Positions 1 to 9,157 of a stretch of DNA of 53,838 nucleotides are shown here, piece by piece. The DNA is taken from contig JABFXC010000039.1 in assembly GCA_013361935.1 (NCBI GenBank), positions 1 to 53,838 of the forward strand, given 5' to 3'. The first letter of the stretch is position 1; each line of letters starts with the position of its first letter. The notes below the pieces were generated by a model that did no database searches, was not told where the DNA came from, and saw only the letters and a program-made list of their open reading frames with translations. Source of the stretch: Gemmatimonadaceae bacterium. Its GTDB lineage: Bacteria > Gemmatimonadota > Gemmatimonadetes > Gemmatimonadales > Gemmatimonadaceae. Both the position numbers and the translations under genes were made by a program.

Positions 1-292
1 GGGCTGGCGCGGCCGGCGCTGGTGCCGCGGGCTGTGGCGTCGCCGCGGCACCGGCGGCGGTCTCGTCGATCTCGCCGAGAAGCTGATCGACCTTCACGAC
101 GTCGCCCTCGTTCGCCGCGCGGCGGGAGAGCCGTCCGGCCTTCGGCGCGGGAACCTCGACGCTGATCTTGTCGGTCTCCAGCTCGACCAGGGTCTCCCCG
201 GCGGCGACGGAGTCGCCATCCTTCTTCAGCCAGCGCGCGATCGTCGCTTCGACGATGGATTCCCCGAGCGGCGGGACCTTGAACGAGATCAT
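1..292 (-). CDS. sucB: 2-oxoacid dehydrogenase E2 (dihydrolipoyl acyltransferase), N-terminal part
   Basis: Reading the minus strand from an ATG at 292-290 gives a biotinyl/lipoyl domain: [11 protein letters not shown] near the start and the lipoylation loop [12 protein letters not shown], with K42 as the expected lipoyl-lysine. An Ala/Pro-rich linker begins near residue 80 and runs into the left edge, so the peripheral-subunit-binding and catalytic domains are outside the window. The GES...ETDK spacing is typical of E2 subunits of the 2-oxoglutarate or pyruvate dehydrogenase complexes. The WLKKDGD version favours the succinyltransferase (SucB/OdhB), but without the catalytic domain this is a preference only. 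The gene is divergent from the oxidoreductase at 401. Incomplete at its 3' end. Confidence 0.85.
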   Translation of the reverse strand, partial: MISFKVPPLGESIVEATIARWLKKDGDSVAAGETLVELETDKISVEVPAPKAGRLSRRAANEGDVVKVDQLLGEIDETAAGAAATPQPAAPAPAAPA

Positions 293-400
293 TTGCCGGA
301 TGCCGGTGCGTGTCGCGTTGACGTTGAGCGCGGCGCTGGCTTTCGCCGGACGTCGCGCATAGCATTCGTGCTCGCCAGCCAAATATAACCAGCCCACCAC

Positions 401-1435
401 GTGCGAGCGCTCACCATCTCCGCTCACGGCGGCCTGGAGCGCCTCGAGTACCGGACCGACCTTCCGCTGCCCGAGCTCCACGCGCCGACCGACGTTCGCG
501 TGCGCATGCGCGCGGGAGCGCTGAACCATCTCGACCTCTGGGTCGTGCGCGGGCTGCCCGGCGTGACGATCACGCCGCCGTGGATCATGGGCGCCGACGG
601 TGTCGGCGAGATCGAATCGGTGGGGAGCGCGGTGCGCGACGTCTCCGTCGGTGACCGGGTGATCATCAATCCGGGGATCAGCGACCGGAGCTGCGACTAT
701 TGTCTGGCGGGCGAGCAGTCGCTCTGCGTCCGCTTCGCGCTGCTCGGCGAGCACCGGCCGGGAACCTTCGCCGAGTACGTGGTCGTGCCGGCGACGAACG
801 TGCGCCCGGTCCCGCGCGACGTCCCCGACGACGTCGCCGCCGCGTTCACCCTCGCGACGCTCACGGCGTGGCGCATGGTGGTGACGCGCGCGCAGGTGCG
901 TCCGGGAGAGGATGTGCTCATCCAGGGGATCGGGGGCGGGGTCGCCATCGCCGCGCTGCAGATCTGCAAGCAGCTCGGCGCGCGAGTCTGGGTCACCTCG
1001 CGGAGCGATGAGAAGCTCGCCCGCGCGCGGTCTCTTGGCGCCGACGAGACCATCAACGTCTCCGGAGTCGACGTGGCTCGCGAGGTGCGGGCGCGCACGA
1101 GCCGGCGCGGCGTCGACGTCGTCGTCGACAGCGTCGGCAAGGCGACGTGGGCGCAGTCGACGAGCGCGCTCGCCAGGGGCGGGCGGCTCGTCACCTGCGG
1201 CGCGACCTCCGGGCCGGTCGTCGAGACCGACGTGCGGCGGCTGTTCTGGAACCAGTGGTCGATTCTCGGCTCGACGATGGGGAACGACGCCGAGTTCGAC
1301 GCGATCACCGGAGAGCTGGCCGCGGGACGTCTGCGTCCTCCCGTCGACCGCGTGTATCCTCTCGCCGAGGCACGCGATGCGTTCGCGCGGCTCGAGGACG
1401 CCGCGCAGTTCGGCAAGATCGTCCTCTCCATCTGA
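401..1435 (+). CDS. Zinc-type alcohol dehydrogenase/quinone oxidoreductase-like MDR protein
   Basis: A 344-residue medium-chain dehydrogenase/reductase with an N-terminal GroES-like domain (about 1-130) and a Rossmann domain with GIGGGVA at 176-182. It would reduce or oxidise a carbonyl or enone with NAD(P)H. The catalytic-zinc GHE motif is replaced by GADG (64-67), while C98, C101 and C109 keep three of the four structural-zinc cysteines. A classical zinc alcohol dehydrogenase is therefore unlikely, and a quinone-reductase or enoyl-reductase-like activity is more probable. Start is GTG at 401. A TATAAC at 384-389 could be a -10 box giving an almost leaderless mRNA, but I see no good -35. The substrate cannot be told from sequence. 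Confidence 0.85.
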   Translation: MRALTISAHGGLERLEYRTDLPLPELHAPTDVRVRMRAGALNHLDLWVVRGLPGVTITPPWIMGADGVGEIESVGSAVRDVSVGDRVIINPGISDRSCDYCLAGEQSLCVRFALLGEHRPGTFAEYVVVPATNVRPVPRDVPDDVAAAFTLATLTAWRMVVTRAQVRPGEDVLIQGIGGGVAIAALQICKQLGARVWVTSRSDEKLARARSLGADETINVSGVDVAREVRARTSRRGVDVVVDSVGKATWAQSTSALARGGRLVTCGATSGPVVETDVRRLFWNQWSILGSTMGNDAEFDAITGELAAGRLRPPVDRVYPLAEARDAFARLEDAAQFGKIVLSI

Positions 1436-1460
1436 CCGCCCGACGCCAACCCACGCCGCC

Positions 1461-1868
1461 GTGCTCCGCTTCCCGCTCGTCACCCGCTACTCCGACTACG
1501 ACACGAAGGGCCACGTCAACAACGCGGTCTACCTCACCTACTTCGAGTGGGCGCGCGTCCAGGCGTGGATGTCGCACATCGTCCGGATGAGCGGCATCGC
1601 CGGCGCCGACGTCGCCGATCCGCCGCTCATCGTCGCCGAGGCGCACGTCCGATACGTGAGCCCGGCGAACATCGGCGTGCCGCTGGAGATCGAGATCGCG
1701 GTGAAAGAGATCCGGACGAAGGGCTTCTCCTTCGCCTACCGCATCGTCGACGCGCGCGACGACCGGGTCGTCGCCGAGGGCGAGACGGTGCAGGTGGCGT
1801 ACGACTACGCGGCGGGGAAGACGATGCCGATCCCGCCGGCGATGCGGAAGGCGCTGGAGGCGATGTGA
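1461..1868 (+). CDS. Hotdog-fold acyl-CoA thioesterase (4-hydroxybenzoyl-CoA thioesterase type)
   Basis: A 135-residue single hotdog domain. The N-terminus carries the family signature [20 protein letters not shown], with the acidic pair D12/D14 followed by GHVNN, which lines the acyl-CoA site in the YbgC/4HBT family. It probably hydrolyses acyl-CoA thioesters in the cytoplasm. I chose GTG at 1461 because the signature starts ten residues later and the open frame upstream is a shadow of the preceding gene. It lies 25 nt after the oxidoreductase, and its stop codon overlaps the next gene's start as GTGA, so the three genes are probably co-transcribed. Confidence 0.85.
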   Translation: MLRFPLVTRYSDYDTKGHVNNAVYLTYFEWARVQAWMSHIVRMSGIAGADVADPPLIVAEAHVRYVSPANIGVPLEIEIAVKEIRTKGFSFAYRIVDARDDRVVAEGETVQVAYDYAAGKTMPIPPAMRKALEAM

Positions 1869-2095
1869 CGCAGGACGAGCGCGCGCAGTTCACCGAGGAG
1901 GAGCAGCGCGCGCTGCGCGAGGCGGTCGCCGCGGGGCAGGATCCGGTCTGTCCACGATGCGGTGTCCGGATGACGATGCGCGGCGTGGGTGGAGGCTCCT
2001 TCGGGCTCGGCTACGCGCGGAAGCGCGAGTGGCTGATCTGTCCGCGCTGCCGCCGGAGCGCGATCTTCGACGTGAAGCGCGGCACCCGAACCTGA
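1865..2095 (+). CDS. Small zinc-ribbon protein of unknown function
   Basis: A 76-residue protein with an acidic, helical N-terminus (about 1-28) followed by two CPRC knuckles 31 residues apart, the arrangement of a four-cysteine zinc ribbon. Between them is a Gly-rich, basic loop (GGGSFGLGYARKREW). GTG at 1865 overlaps the thioesterase stop codon by 4 nt (GTGA), which implies translational coupling. I do not recognise a named family. Nucleic-acid or protein binding would be the usual role of such a ribbon, but nothing in the sequence fixes it. Confidence 0.7.
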   Translation: MTQDERAQFTEEEQRALREAVAAGQDPVCPRCGVRMTMRGVGGGSFGLGYARKREWLICPRCRRSAIFDVKRGTRT

Positions 2096-2139
2096 ACGTC
2101 CCGCGCTGGCCGGCGGGATTTCCTCGAGCCGTCCCGCAG

Positions 2140-3567
2140 ATGCCGATCCGCAGCCTAACGCTCGCTCTCGCCGCCGCGCTGCTCGCCGCGCAGGCCGCGC
2201 CGCTCGCCGCCCAGGTGACCGAGACCCCCGTCGCCTTCGACAGCGCGGGACGCGTGCCGACGATCACCCAGCCGATGGCCGAGCGTCTGCGGCTCGCGCC
2301 GCCGGCGTGGCCGGTGCTCGGCAGCTTCGTGAGCGCGCGGCTCTACTCGCGCAGCGACAGCGGCTACACGCTCGTCGTCGCGCGCTCGAACGGCTCGCTG
2401 GATCGCTACGAGCTGAGCGAACCTGGAGCCGCGGCGCTGCGCGGGCTCGTGCAGCACGCGGTGGCGAGCGGGCATCGCGCCGGGCTCGGCGAGCAGACGA
2501 CGCTCTATTCCGATCCGGCGGGGAACGCGTTCGTCCGGAATCAGGCGCTGCTCGGCCTGTTCGTGTACGGTCCGGCGGCGTCGGTGCTCGCCGGCTCCTC
2601 GGGGAACGACGGATCGGCCGCCGCCGCGGCGGAGTTGCTCGTCGCGGGGGGGACGTTCTTCGCCGCGCTCGCGCGACGGAGCGCGGATCCGCCGGTGACC
2701 ACCGCGCAGAACATCCTCGCCACGAACGCGGCGGTGCAGGGCGCGGCGTTCGGCGGGGCGCTCGCCTATGCCGCCGACGTGAGGACACCGGAGGCCGCGG
2801 CGCTCTTCTTCCTCGGTGGATCGGTCGGAGGGACGATCGGCGGCCTGGCACGCGCGCGCCGGATGACGGACGCGGAGGCGGCGTCCGCCGCGTTCGCCGG
2901 GTATGCCGCGCCGCTCACCGCGCTCGGGGTCATGGGGGCGGCGGGTGTCTTCGACGGACCCGGGGAGACGGGACGTCCCGCCGCGGGGATCGCGGCCGGC
3001 ACGATGCTGCTCGGCTATCCACTGGGCGTCGCGTACGCGCGCCGCGCGCCGTACACGGTGACCGCGGGAGACGTGCGCGCGATGACGACGAGCGCGGCGC
3101 TCGGCGTCGCGATCGCCGCGACGCCGTTCATGGACGGCCAGCACCACGACCAGAAGGCTCAGTACGCCGCGCTCACCGGAGGTCTGCTCGGCGGGATCAT
3201 CCTCGGCGACCGGCTGCTGGTGCGGCCGCGCGACCACACGCGCTCCGACGGGGCGCTGCTCTGGACGGGCGCGACCGCGGGGGCGCTCGTCGGTCTGGGC
3301 GTGGGCGCGGGGGGCGAGGCGAGCTCGCGGACGACGTGGGGGCTCGCCACCGGAGGGGCGCTGCTCGGGGTGATCGCGACGGAGGCGGTGCTGCGGCCGG
3401 CGATCGGCGGCAGCCGGGGAACGCTCGCGGCCGGGGCGCGGGCAGCGGACGGCCGTGTGTCACGGGTCACGGGCGGCCGCATGCAGCTCTCGATCGACCC
3501 GCTGGGCGCCGTCTTCGCGGCGACGGGACAGAGAGGTAGATTCAGCGTCATGCGTGTCTCCTTCTAG
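2140..3567 (+). CDS. Exported Gly/Ala-rich protein, paralogue of the next gene
   Basis: A 475-residue protein of unknown function. ATG at 2140 gives a clear signal peptide ending near PLAAQ (about residue 25). The mature N-terminus VTETPVAFDSAGRVPTI is closely matched in the next gene (VVETPEPFDSAGKVTIV). A long Gly/Ala-rich hydrophobic stretch follows (about 130-400), and a beta-strand-like C-terminus ends in Phe (VMRVSF). A terminal Phe after a signal peptide is typical of outer-membrane proteins, so an outer-membrane or membrane-associated location is inferred. The octamer GCCTAACG occurs at codons 5-7, encoding part of SLT. No catalytic motif is visible. Confidence 0.75.
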   Translation: MPIRSLTLALAAALLAAQAAPLAAQVTETPVAFDSAGRVPTITQPMAERLRLAPPAWPVLGSFVSARLYSRSDSGYTLVVARSNGSLDRYELSEPGAAALRGLVQHAVASGHRAGLGEQTTLYSDPAGNAFVRNQALLGLFVYGPAASVLAGSSGNDGSAAAAAELLVAGGTFFAALARRSADPPVTTAQNILATNAAVQGAAFGGALAYAADVRTPEAAALFFLGGSVGGTIGGLARARRMTDAEAASAAFAGYAAPLTALGVMGAAGVFDGPGETGRPAAGIAAGTMLLGYPLGVAYARRAPYTVTAGDVRAMTTSAALGVAIAATPFMDGQHHDQKAQYAALTGGLLGGIILGDRLLVRPRDHTRSDGALLWTGATAGALVGLGVGAGGEASSRTTWGLATGGALLGVIATEAVLRPAIGGSRGTLAAGARAADGRVSRVTGGRMQLSIDPLGAVFAATGQRGRFSVMRVSF

Positions 3568-3630
3568 ACACGCACCAGCCTCGCGCGCGCCGGCCGGCCG
3601 CGGCGGGGAGCGTCCGTTCCAGACATTCGA

Positions 3631-5040
3631 ATGAAAAAGCTGCTCTTCGTTCTCGCGCTCGCGCTCGCGACGCGCGCGAGCGCGCAGGTGGTCGAGACCC
3701 CCGAGCCCTTCGACAGCGCGGGGAAGGTCACCATCGTCACGCCGTCGATGGCGGCGCGGCTCCAGCTCTCCCCGCCCGCGTGGCGGATCACCGGCGACTA
3801 CGCCGGGGCACGGCTCTTCGCGTTAGGCGCCGACGGCTGGGTGATCGTCGTCGAGCGGCGGGACGGGACGCAGGAGCGCTACGCCATCACCCGGCCCGAC
3901 CGCGAGTACCTGCGCGGGAAGACCTCGAACCTTCCGCCGGGGATGCTCGAGGAGCAGCTCGGGCGCGTCGGCGCCGGACTCGGCGCCGGGCTCGGCGAGG
4001 TGAAGCAGCAGATCGTGACCGCCGCGCGGAACGACGCCTTCGTCCTCAACCAGGGCGCGCTGGCGCTGGTGGTGTACGGCCCGTCGTTCGCCTACGCGCT
4101 GTCGAACGAGACGCCGGGGCGCGTGGCGGCCTACGTGCTCGGCGCGGGCGGGACGTTTTACGCGGCGACGCAGATCGCCCGCAACCGCTCGATCACCCCC
4201 GAGCAGAACGTGCTGGCGACGCACGCGGCGCTGCACGGCGCGGCGGCGGGGCTCGGTGTCGCCTACGCGGCGAGCGGGAACAGCAACGTGCAGGGCGCGG
4301 CGGCGTTCGTCGGCGGCGTCGGCGGAACGCTGCTCGCGCTCGGGATCCCGAGCCTGCGCAGCGCGGACGTCGCCGGCGCGACCTTCGGCGCCGACGCGAC
4401 GCTCATCACGGCGTACCTGCTGACCCGGGCGAGCCACGACCGCTCGCACGACTATCCGTCGCGTGGCGAGGCGGCGATCCTCGCCGCCGCCGCGGTCGCG
4501 GGTTATCCGCTGGGGCTGCAGTACTCGCGCGGCGCATCGTACAACGTGACCGCCGGGGACATCGGCGCGATGTGGACGACCGGCGCGGTGGGCGCGCTGG
4601 CCGCGGGGACGATCGCGCACGGCGTGGTACGGAACGGGAACCTCACGCCGGGGACGAGCGCCTACCGTGACCGGCACCAGACGGCGGTGTTCTCGGCGGC
4701 GGCGGGAGGGTTCGTGCTCGGCGCGATCGCGGGCGACGTCGCGCTGGCGCGCCGCTTCGACCACACGCCGTACGAGGCAGGGATCCTCGCCGCGTCGGCG
4801 GCGGGAGGCGCTCTTCCGCCCGAACCGTCCGAGCGGATCGGTGGGCCCGTACGGCGCGGCGACGGTGGGTGCGGTGGGCGGGATGGCGATCGCCGAGGCG
4901 TTCATGCCGCCGCGCTACGACGCCGGGCGGCAGTCGTCGCTGCGGCTGCGCGTCGATCCGCTGGGGCTCGCGCTCGCGGCGTCGCGCACGCCCGGCGCGC
5001 ACTCGCTGGTTCAGGTCGAGTTCTGACGCTTCACACCTAA
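3631..5040 (+). CDS. Exported Gly/Ala-rich paralogue with probable frameshift near the 3' end
   Basis: The open frame codes for 469 residues. It begins with an AT-richer MKKLLF signal peptide ending at ASAQ and follows the upstream paralogue (mature start VVETPEPFDSAG, then a Gly/Ala-rich membrane-like region). After about 4800-4850 this frame becomes Arg-rich and unlike the paralogue. The expected ending appears in the next frame instead: GAVGGMAIAEAFMPP, then RLRVDPLGLALAAS and a terminal LVQVEF, stopping at 5026. It aligns with GALLGVIATEAVLRP and LSIDPLGAVFAAT of the neighbour. Either the gene is broken or there is an indel error in the assembly. The intended protein would end at 5026 with a C-terminal Phe. 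Function unknown. Confidence 0.65.
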   Translation: MKKLLFVLALALATRASAQVVETPEPFDSAGKVTIVTPSMAARLQLSPPAWRITGDYAGARLFALGADGWVIVVERRDGTQERYAITRPDREYLRGKTSNLPPGMLEEQLGRVGAGLGAGLGEVKQQIVTAARNDAFVLNQGALALVVYGPSFAYALSNETPGRVAAYVLGAGGTFYAATQIARNRSITPEQNVLATHAALHGAAAGLGVAYAASGNSNVQGAAAFVGGVGGTLLALGIPSLRSADVAGATFGADATLITAYLLTRASHDRSHDYPSRGEAAILAAAAVAGYPLGLQYSRGASYNVTAGDIGAMWTTGAVGALAAGTIAHGVVRNGNLTPGTSAYRDRHQTAVFSAAAGGFVLGAIAGDVALARRFDHTPYEAGILAASAAGGALPPEPSERIGGPVRRGDGGCGGRDGDRRGVHAAALRRRAAVVAAAARRSAGARARGVAHARRALAGSGRVLTLHT

Positions 5041-5051
5041 CGCTCCGGTCG

Positions 5052-5813
5052 ATGGACTACATGCAGCGGTTGCAGGGAAGCTTCTCGCAGGTCTTCGGGC
5101 AGCTCCTGCCGGCGCTGCTCAGCGCGCTGATCATGCTCTTCGCCGGCTACCTGCTGGCGAAGGTGATCGAGCGGCTCGTGCTGCGCTTCCTGCGGCGCAT
5201 CCGGCTGAACACGATGCTCGAGCGCGGCGGGGTGATGGACGCGGTCGAGCGGACCGGGTCGCGCGTCGACGCGACGCGAGTGGTCGCGGCGCTGATCTTC
5301 TGGATGATCATGTTCGCGGTGATCCTCTTCGCGGCGAGCGTGCTCGGGCTGGAGGAGCTGACGAACGTCTTCGAGGAGCTGGTGGGCTACATCCCGAGCG
5401 TGATCGCCGCGGTGGTGATCCTCCTCCTCGGGATCGTGCTCGGCGGCTTCGTCGGCGGGCTGATCGCGACGTCGGCGGGCGCGGTGCACGGGGGGACGGC
5501 GCTGTCGCGGATCGGGCGCGCGGGGGTGATCGTGCTCTCGGTGTTCATGGCGCTGCAGGTGCTCGGCATCGCGACGGACATCGTGACGACCGCGTTCGCG
5601 ATCCTGTTCGGTGCGGTGGCGCTCGCGGGGGCACTGGCGTTCGGGCTGGGGAACCGCGACCTCGCCGCCGAGGTCACGCGCGAGTGGTACAACCGATATC
5701 GGGCGGAGCGCGAGGCGCACGAGCGGGCGACGGCCTCGGCGCATCTCGCGGACGCGCTGGACGACGAGGACCCGACCATCACCGACGAGCGCCCGACGGA
5801 GAAGCGCCGTTAG
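5052..5813 (+). CDS. MscS-like small membrane protein (conserved TM helix family)
   Basis: A 253-residue inner-membrane protein with about four or five hydrophobic helices (near 16-36, 77-100, 110-135, 150-195) and a short charged cytoplasmic tail. The Gly-rich last helix ending in FGLGNRDLAAEV resembles the pore-lining TM3 plus the start of the beta domain of MscS channels, but the beta/alpha-beta vestibule is missing. It best fits the conserved TM-helix family related to MscS. ATG at 5052 is preferred over the long upstream frame, which is a shadow. The stop codon TAG lies inside CGTTAGGC (5808-5815). Confidence 0.75.
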   Translation: MDYMQRLQGSFSQVFGQLLPALLSALIMLFAGYLLAKVIERLVLRFLRRIRLNTMLERGGVMDAVERTGSRVDATRVVAALIFWMIMFAVILFAASVLGLEELTNVFEELVGYIPSVIAAVVILLLGIVLGGFVGGLIATSAGAVHGGTALSRIGRAGVIVLSVFMALQVLGIATDIVTTAFAILFGAVALAGALAFGLGNRDLAAEVTREWYNRYRAEREAHERATASAHLADALDDEDPTITDERPTEKRR

Positions 5814-5843
5814 GCACGGTGGGCGTGCGTGGCGACGACGCAC

Positions 5844-5880
5844 GCGGATCTTCGCGGATCCGGCGGATCGACACGGATCC
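5844..5880. repeat. Short-word repeat GCGGATC/CGGATCC
   Basis: In the gap after the MscS-like gene the word GCGGATC occurs at 5844, 5854 and 5863, and a related CGGATCC at 5874. The words are spaced 9-11 nt apart, and GGATCC allows local pairing. It directly precedes the larger hairpin at 5908. It may be part of the 3' end of the upstream transcript. Confidence 0.5.
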
Positions 5881-5907
5881 GATTTCCTGTCGCTCGGCGA
5901 TGAATGA

Positions 5908-5991
5908 CAGGGAGCCGTGGAGCTACGGGAGGCGCTGTTGTGAGGAGTACTGCCTCCTTGCAACGTCTCCCCCGGGCTCCACGGCTCCCTG
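5908..5991. repeat. Dispersed intergenic hairpin, copy 1
   Basis: CAGGGAGCCGTGGAGC (5908-5923) is perfectly repeated in inverse at 5976-5991, a 16-bp stem. The inner part holds weaker complementary GGGAGG/CTCCC runs. The same left arm (CAGGGAGCCGTGGAG) and the same right-arm design occur at 44616-44704, so this is a repeated element. The gap of 416 bp between the MscS-like gene and gyrA contains this element, the GCGGATC words upstream of it and the gyrA promoter downstream. I see no gene in it. Confidence 0.75.
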
Positions 5992-6137
5992 TTGGATCAC
6001 GCCGAGGGCCTGAACGATCCTGGGGCGCGCACGGTGAACCGGTCTTATCCGGCGCACCGAATCGAAACCTCGCGAAAACCCCCAAAAACCTGTTTGTAAG
6101 TCCTTTCCAATCAACAGGTTGAGAGGCGGTCGCTCGG

Positions 6138-6166
6138 TTGCGTTTCGCCCTCTTTTCGGCTAGATT
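6138..6166 (+). promoter_or_regulatory. Probable sigma-70-type promoter of gyrA
   Basis: TTGCGT (6138-6143), a 17-nt spacer containing a T-rich run, then TAGATT (6161-6166). Both hexamers match the housekeeping consensus at four of six positions with ideal spacing. The start would lie near 6173, giving a leader of about 57 nt before the gyrA ATG. The surrounding 60 nt is noticeably AT-richer than the rest of the window. Confidence 0.5.
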
Positions 6167-6229
6167 TCGAGTCTTCCCGCGGGCTCCTTTCCGGTCCCGC
6201 GTCCGTCCCCTCGCAGCACACGTGAGCGC

Positions 6230-8758
6230 ATGACTGCACCGAACAACCGCGAGCGCATTCTCCCGCGGCTCATCGACGACGAGATCAAGGAATCGTTCAT
6301 CAACTACTCGATGAGCGTGATCGTCTCGCGCGCCCTTCCGGACGTGCGTGACGGGTTGAAGCCGGTGCACCGGCGGGTACTCTACGCGATGAACGAGCTC
6401 GGGCTCGTGCCCGGGCGTCCGTACAAGAAGTCGGCGACGGTGGTAGGCGACGTGCTCGGCAAGTACCACCCGCACGGCGACAGCAGCGTCTACGACGCGC
6501 TCGTGCGCATGGTGCAGGACTTCTCGCTGCGCTACCCGCTGGTCGACGGCCAGGGGAACTTCGGCTCGGTGGACGGCGACCCGGCGGCGGCCTATCGGTA
6601 TACCGAGGCGCGCCTGACGGCGATCGCGATGGAGATGCTCTCGGACATCGACAAGAACACCGTCGACTACGCGCCGAACTTCGACGACCGCCTCGAGGAG
6701 CCGACGGTGCTCCCCGCCGCCCTGCCGAACCTGCTCGTGAACGGATCGAGCGGGATCGCGGTCGGCATGGCGACGAACATCCCCCCGCACAACCTGCGCG
6801 AGATCGTCAACGCGACGATCGCGCTGATCGACGATCCCGAGACGACGCTCGGCGACCTGCGGAAGATCGTGAAGGGTCCCGACTTCCCGACGGGCGGCTT
6901 CATCTACGGGCGGCAGGGGATCAAGGATTACCAGGAGACGGGCCGCGGCCGCATCGTGATGCGCGCGCGGGCGGTGATCGAGGAGAAGGAGTCGTCGAGC
7001 AAGTCGCAGATCGTCATCACCGAGATCCCGTACCAGGTCAACAAGGCGAAGCTCGTCGAGAACATCGCCGAGCTGGTGCGCGACAAGAAGCTCGAGGGGA
7101 TCTCCGACCTGCGCGACGAGTCGGACCGCGAGGGGATGCGCGTGGTGATCGAGCTGAAGCGCGACGCGATCCCGCGGGTGGTGCTGAACCAGCTGTACAA
7201 GCACACCGCGATGCAGTCGACGTTCGGCGTCATCATGCTCGCGCTGGTGCCGGACGCGACGACGCGCCGCCTCGTCCCGAAGATCATGGGGATGAAGGAG
7301 GCGCTGGAGCACTACATCGCGCACCGCCATGAAGTGATCGTCCGGCGCGCGCAGTTCGAGCTCGACAAGCTGCTCGAGCGCGAGCACATCCTCGAGGGTC
7401 TGAAGATCGCCGTCGACAACATCGACGCGGTCATCAAGGTCATCCGCGCGGCGGAAGACACGCCGACGGCGAGCGCGCAGCTGCAGCGTCGCTTCAAGCT
7501 CTCCGAGCGGCAGGCCGAGGCGATCCTGAACATGCGCCTCGCGAAGCTCACCGGCCTCGAGATCGAGAAGCTGGAGCAGGAGCTGAAGGAGGTCCGCGCG
7601 ACGATCAAGGGGCTGCGCGAGCTGCTCGAGAGCAAGCCGAAGCGCATGGCGCTGATGAAGGAGGAGCTGAACACCGTCGTCGAGAAGTTCGGCGACAAGC
7701 GCCGCACGGAGATCACGAGCGACGAGGGCGAGTTCACGATCGAGGACCTGATCGCCGAGGAGGACATGGTCGTGACCATCTCCCACTCGGGGTACATCAA
7801 GCGCACCTCGACGAGCACGTACAAGCGGCAGCGGCGCGGCGGGCGCGGCAACAACGGGGCGGGGCTCAAGGACGAGGATTTCATCGAGCACCTCTTCATC
7901 GCCAGCACGCACGACTACCTGCTCGTCTTCACCGACGACGGGCGCTGCTTCTGGCTCAAGGTGCACGAGATCCCGCAGGCGGGACGCGCGGCGAAGGGGA
8001 AGCCGGTGGTCAACCTGATCAACGTCACCCCGGACACGCTCGTCAAGGCGATCGTCCCGGTGCGCGAGTTCAGCGAGACGCAGTTCCTTCTCTTCTCGAC
8101 CGTCGGCGGCACGGTGAAGAAGACCGCGCTCTCCGAGTACGCGAACCCGCGCAGCAACGGGATCAAGGCGGTGAAGGTGGAGAAGGACGACGAGCTGATG
8201 GACGTGCAGATCACGAGCGGCACGAACGACATCGTGCTGGCGACGAAGCACGGCCTCTCGATCCGCTTCCACGAGAGCGACGTGCGCGAGATGGGTCGCG
8301 ACACGACCGGGGTGAAGGGGATCGAGCTCGGGATGGACGACGAGGTGATCGGGATGGTGGTGATCAAGCGTGAGGCGAACCTGCTCGTCGTCACCGAGAA
8401 GGGGATGGGCAAGTGCTCGCCGATCGACGAGTACCGCGTGCAGAAGCGCGGCGGCAAGGGGATCATCACCGTGAACCGCACGGTGAAGACGGGGAACGCG
8501 GTCTCGATCAAGGAAGTGCTCCCCGAGGACGAGCTGATGCTGATCACCGAGCACGGCGTGGTGATCCGGATGCCGGTGAAGGGGATCCGCGTCGCCGGCC
8601 GGAACACGCAGGGCGTGAAGCTCGTGAACCTCGACGAGCAGGACGTGGTAGTGGACGTCGCGCGGATGGTGCCGGACGACGACGAGGGGGTGGAGGTCGG
8701 CGCCGACGTCGAGGGCGCGGAAGACGGCGGGGACGAGGGGGACGGGGACGAGGAGTAG
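6230..8758 (+). CDS. gyrA: DNA gyrase subunit A
   Basis: An 842-residue type IIA topoisomerase breakage-reunion subunit that introduces negative supercoils together with GyrB. The active-site tyrosine is Y124 in [11 protein letters not shown]. The quinolone region reads [14 protein letters not shown], with S85 and D89 equivalent to E. coli S83 and D87, so no resistance change is present. The GyrA box QRRGGRG at 534-540 and the following beta-pinwheel repeats mark it as gyrase rather than topoisomerase IV. The last 25 residues form an acidic Asp/Glu/Gly tail. ATG at 6230 gives the usual N-terminus, and no strong Shine-Dalgarno is seen. gyrB is not in the window. Confidence 0.97.
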   Translation: MTAPNNRERILPRLIDDEIKESFINYSMSVIVSRALPDVRDGLKPVHRRVLYAMNELGLVPGRPYKKSATVVGDVLGKYHPHGDSSVYDALVRMVQDFSLRYPLVDGQGNFGSVDGDPAAAYRYTEARLTAIAMEMLSDIDKNTVDYAPNFDDRLEEPTVLPAALPNLLVNGSSGIAVGMATNIPPHNLREIVNATIALIDDPETTLGDLRKIVKGPDFPTGGFIYGRQGIKDYQETGRGRIVMRARAVIEEKESSSKSQIVITEIPYQVNKAKLVENIAELVRDKKLEGISDLRDESDREGMRVVIELKRDAIPRVVLNQLYKHTAMQSTFGVIMLALVPDATTRRLVPKIMGMKEALEHYIAHRHEVIVRRAQFELDKLLEREHILEGLKIAVDNIDAVIKVIRAAEDTPTASAQLQRRFKLSERQAEAILNMRLAKLTGLEIEKLEQELKEVRATIKGLRELLESKPKRMALMKEELNTVVEKFGDKRRTEITSDEGEFTIEDLIAEEDMVVTISHSGYIKRTSTSTYKRQRRGGRGNNGAGLKDEDFIEHLFIASTHDYLLVFTDDGRCFWLKVHEIPQAGRAAKGKPVVNLINVTPDTLVKAIVPVREFSETQFLLFSTVGGTVKKTALSEYANPRSNGIKAVKVEKDDELMDVQITSGTNDIVLATKHGLSIRFHESDVREMGRDTTGVKGIELGMDDEVIGMVVIKREANLLVVTEKGMGKCSPIDEYRVQKRGGKGIITVNRTVKTGNAVSIKEVLPEDELMLITEHGVVIRMPVKGIRVAGRNTQGVKLVNLDEQDVVVDVARMVPDDDEGVEVGADVEGAEDGGDEGDGDEE

Positions 8759-8801
8759 GCTCTCCGCTTCGCGGAACGACCGGCGACCGTACTGTCGATC
8801 G

Positions 8802-8848
8802 GAATACGAGAGGGGCGATCGCGAACAGCGATCGCCCCTCTCGTATTC
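8802..8848. terminator. Bidirectional hairpin terminator between gyrA and DUF3072 gene
   Basis: A perfect 21-bp inverted repeat: the left arm at 8802-8822 starts GAATACGAGAGGGG, a 5-nt loop (GAACA) follows, and the right arm is at 8828-8848. It sits between two convergent genes, 43 nt after the gyrA stop. The right arm ends in the first base of the CTA that is the stop codon of the opposing gene. The A/T-rich ends of the arms supply the U-rich tail in both directions. Confidence 0.85.
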
Positions 8849-9066
8849 TACTTTCCCCGCCCGGTCTTCTCCTGCAGGTCGTCGATCTTCTTCGACGCCT
8901 CGGCCTTCGTCAGATCGTCGTCGACCTCCTCGCGCGCTTCCTCGGCGAGGGTATGGAGATAGGAGCGCTGGGCGCCTGTCATCGGCTCGGCGCCGGTGGT
9001 CCACTGGTCGGGATCCTTGATCGTGTTGCTCTGCTCCGCGTCCTGCTGCGTTCTGCGGTCGGTCAT
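8848..9066 (-). CDS. DUF3072 family small protein
   Basis: A 72-residue soluble, strongly acidic and helical protein. The block IKDPDQWTTGAEPMTGAQ followed by SYLHTLAEEA and LTKAEASKKIDDLQEKTGRG is the diagnostic pattern of DUF3072, a family of unknown function with a SAP-like helical C-terminal half. ATG at 9066 is chosen over the longer frame because the family starts here and GAGGTG lies about 7 nt upstream. It is transcribed toward gyrA, and its stop codon touches the shared terminator hairpin. Confidence 0.85.
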   Translation of the reverse strand: MTDRRTQQDAEQSNTIKDPDQWTTGAEPMTGAQRSYLHTLAEEAREEVDDDLTKAEASKKIDDLQEKTGRGK

Positions 9067-9157
9067 GGTCGCACCTCGGTCGCTGAGTTCGGGAACGGTG
9101 AGTAGACTCCGTTGAGAGGCAGAATCCGTGCCCGAACAGAACCCGAAAAACCAGCCC

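Noticed and set aside
168..362. Plus-strand 64-codon ORF at the left edge
   Set aside because: It is antisense to the lipoyl domain of the E2 gene, which has unmistakable motifs on the minus strand.
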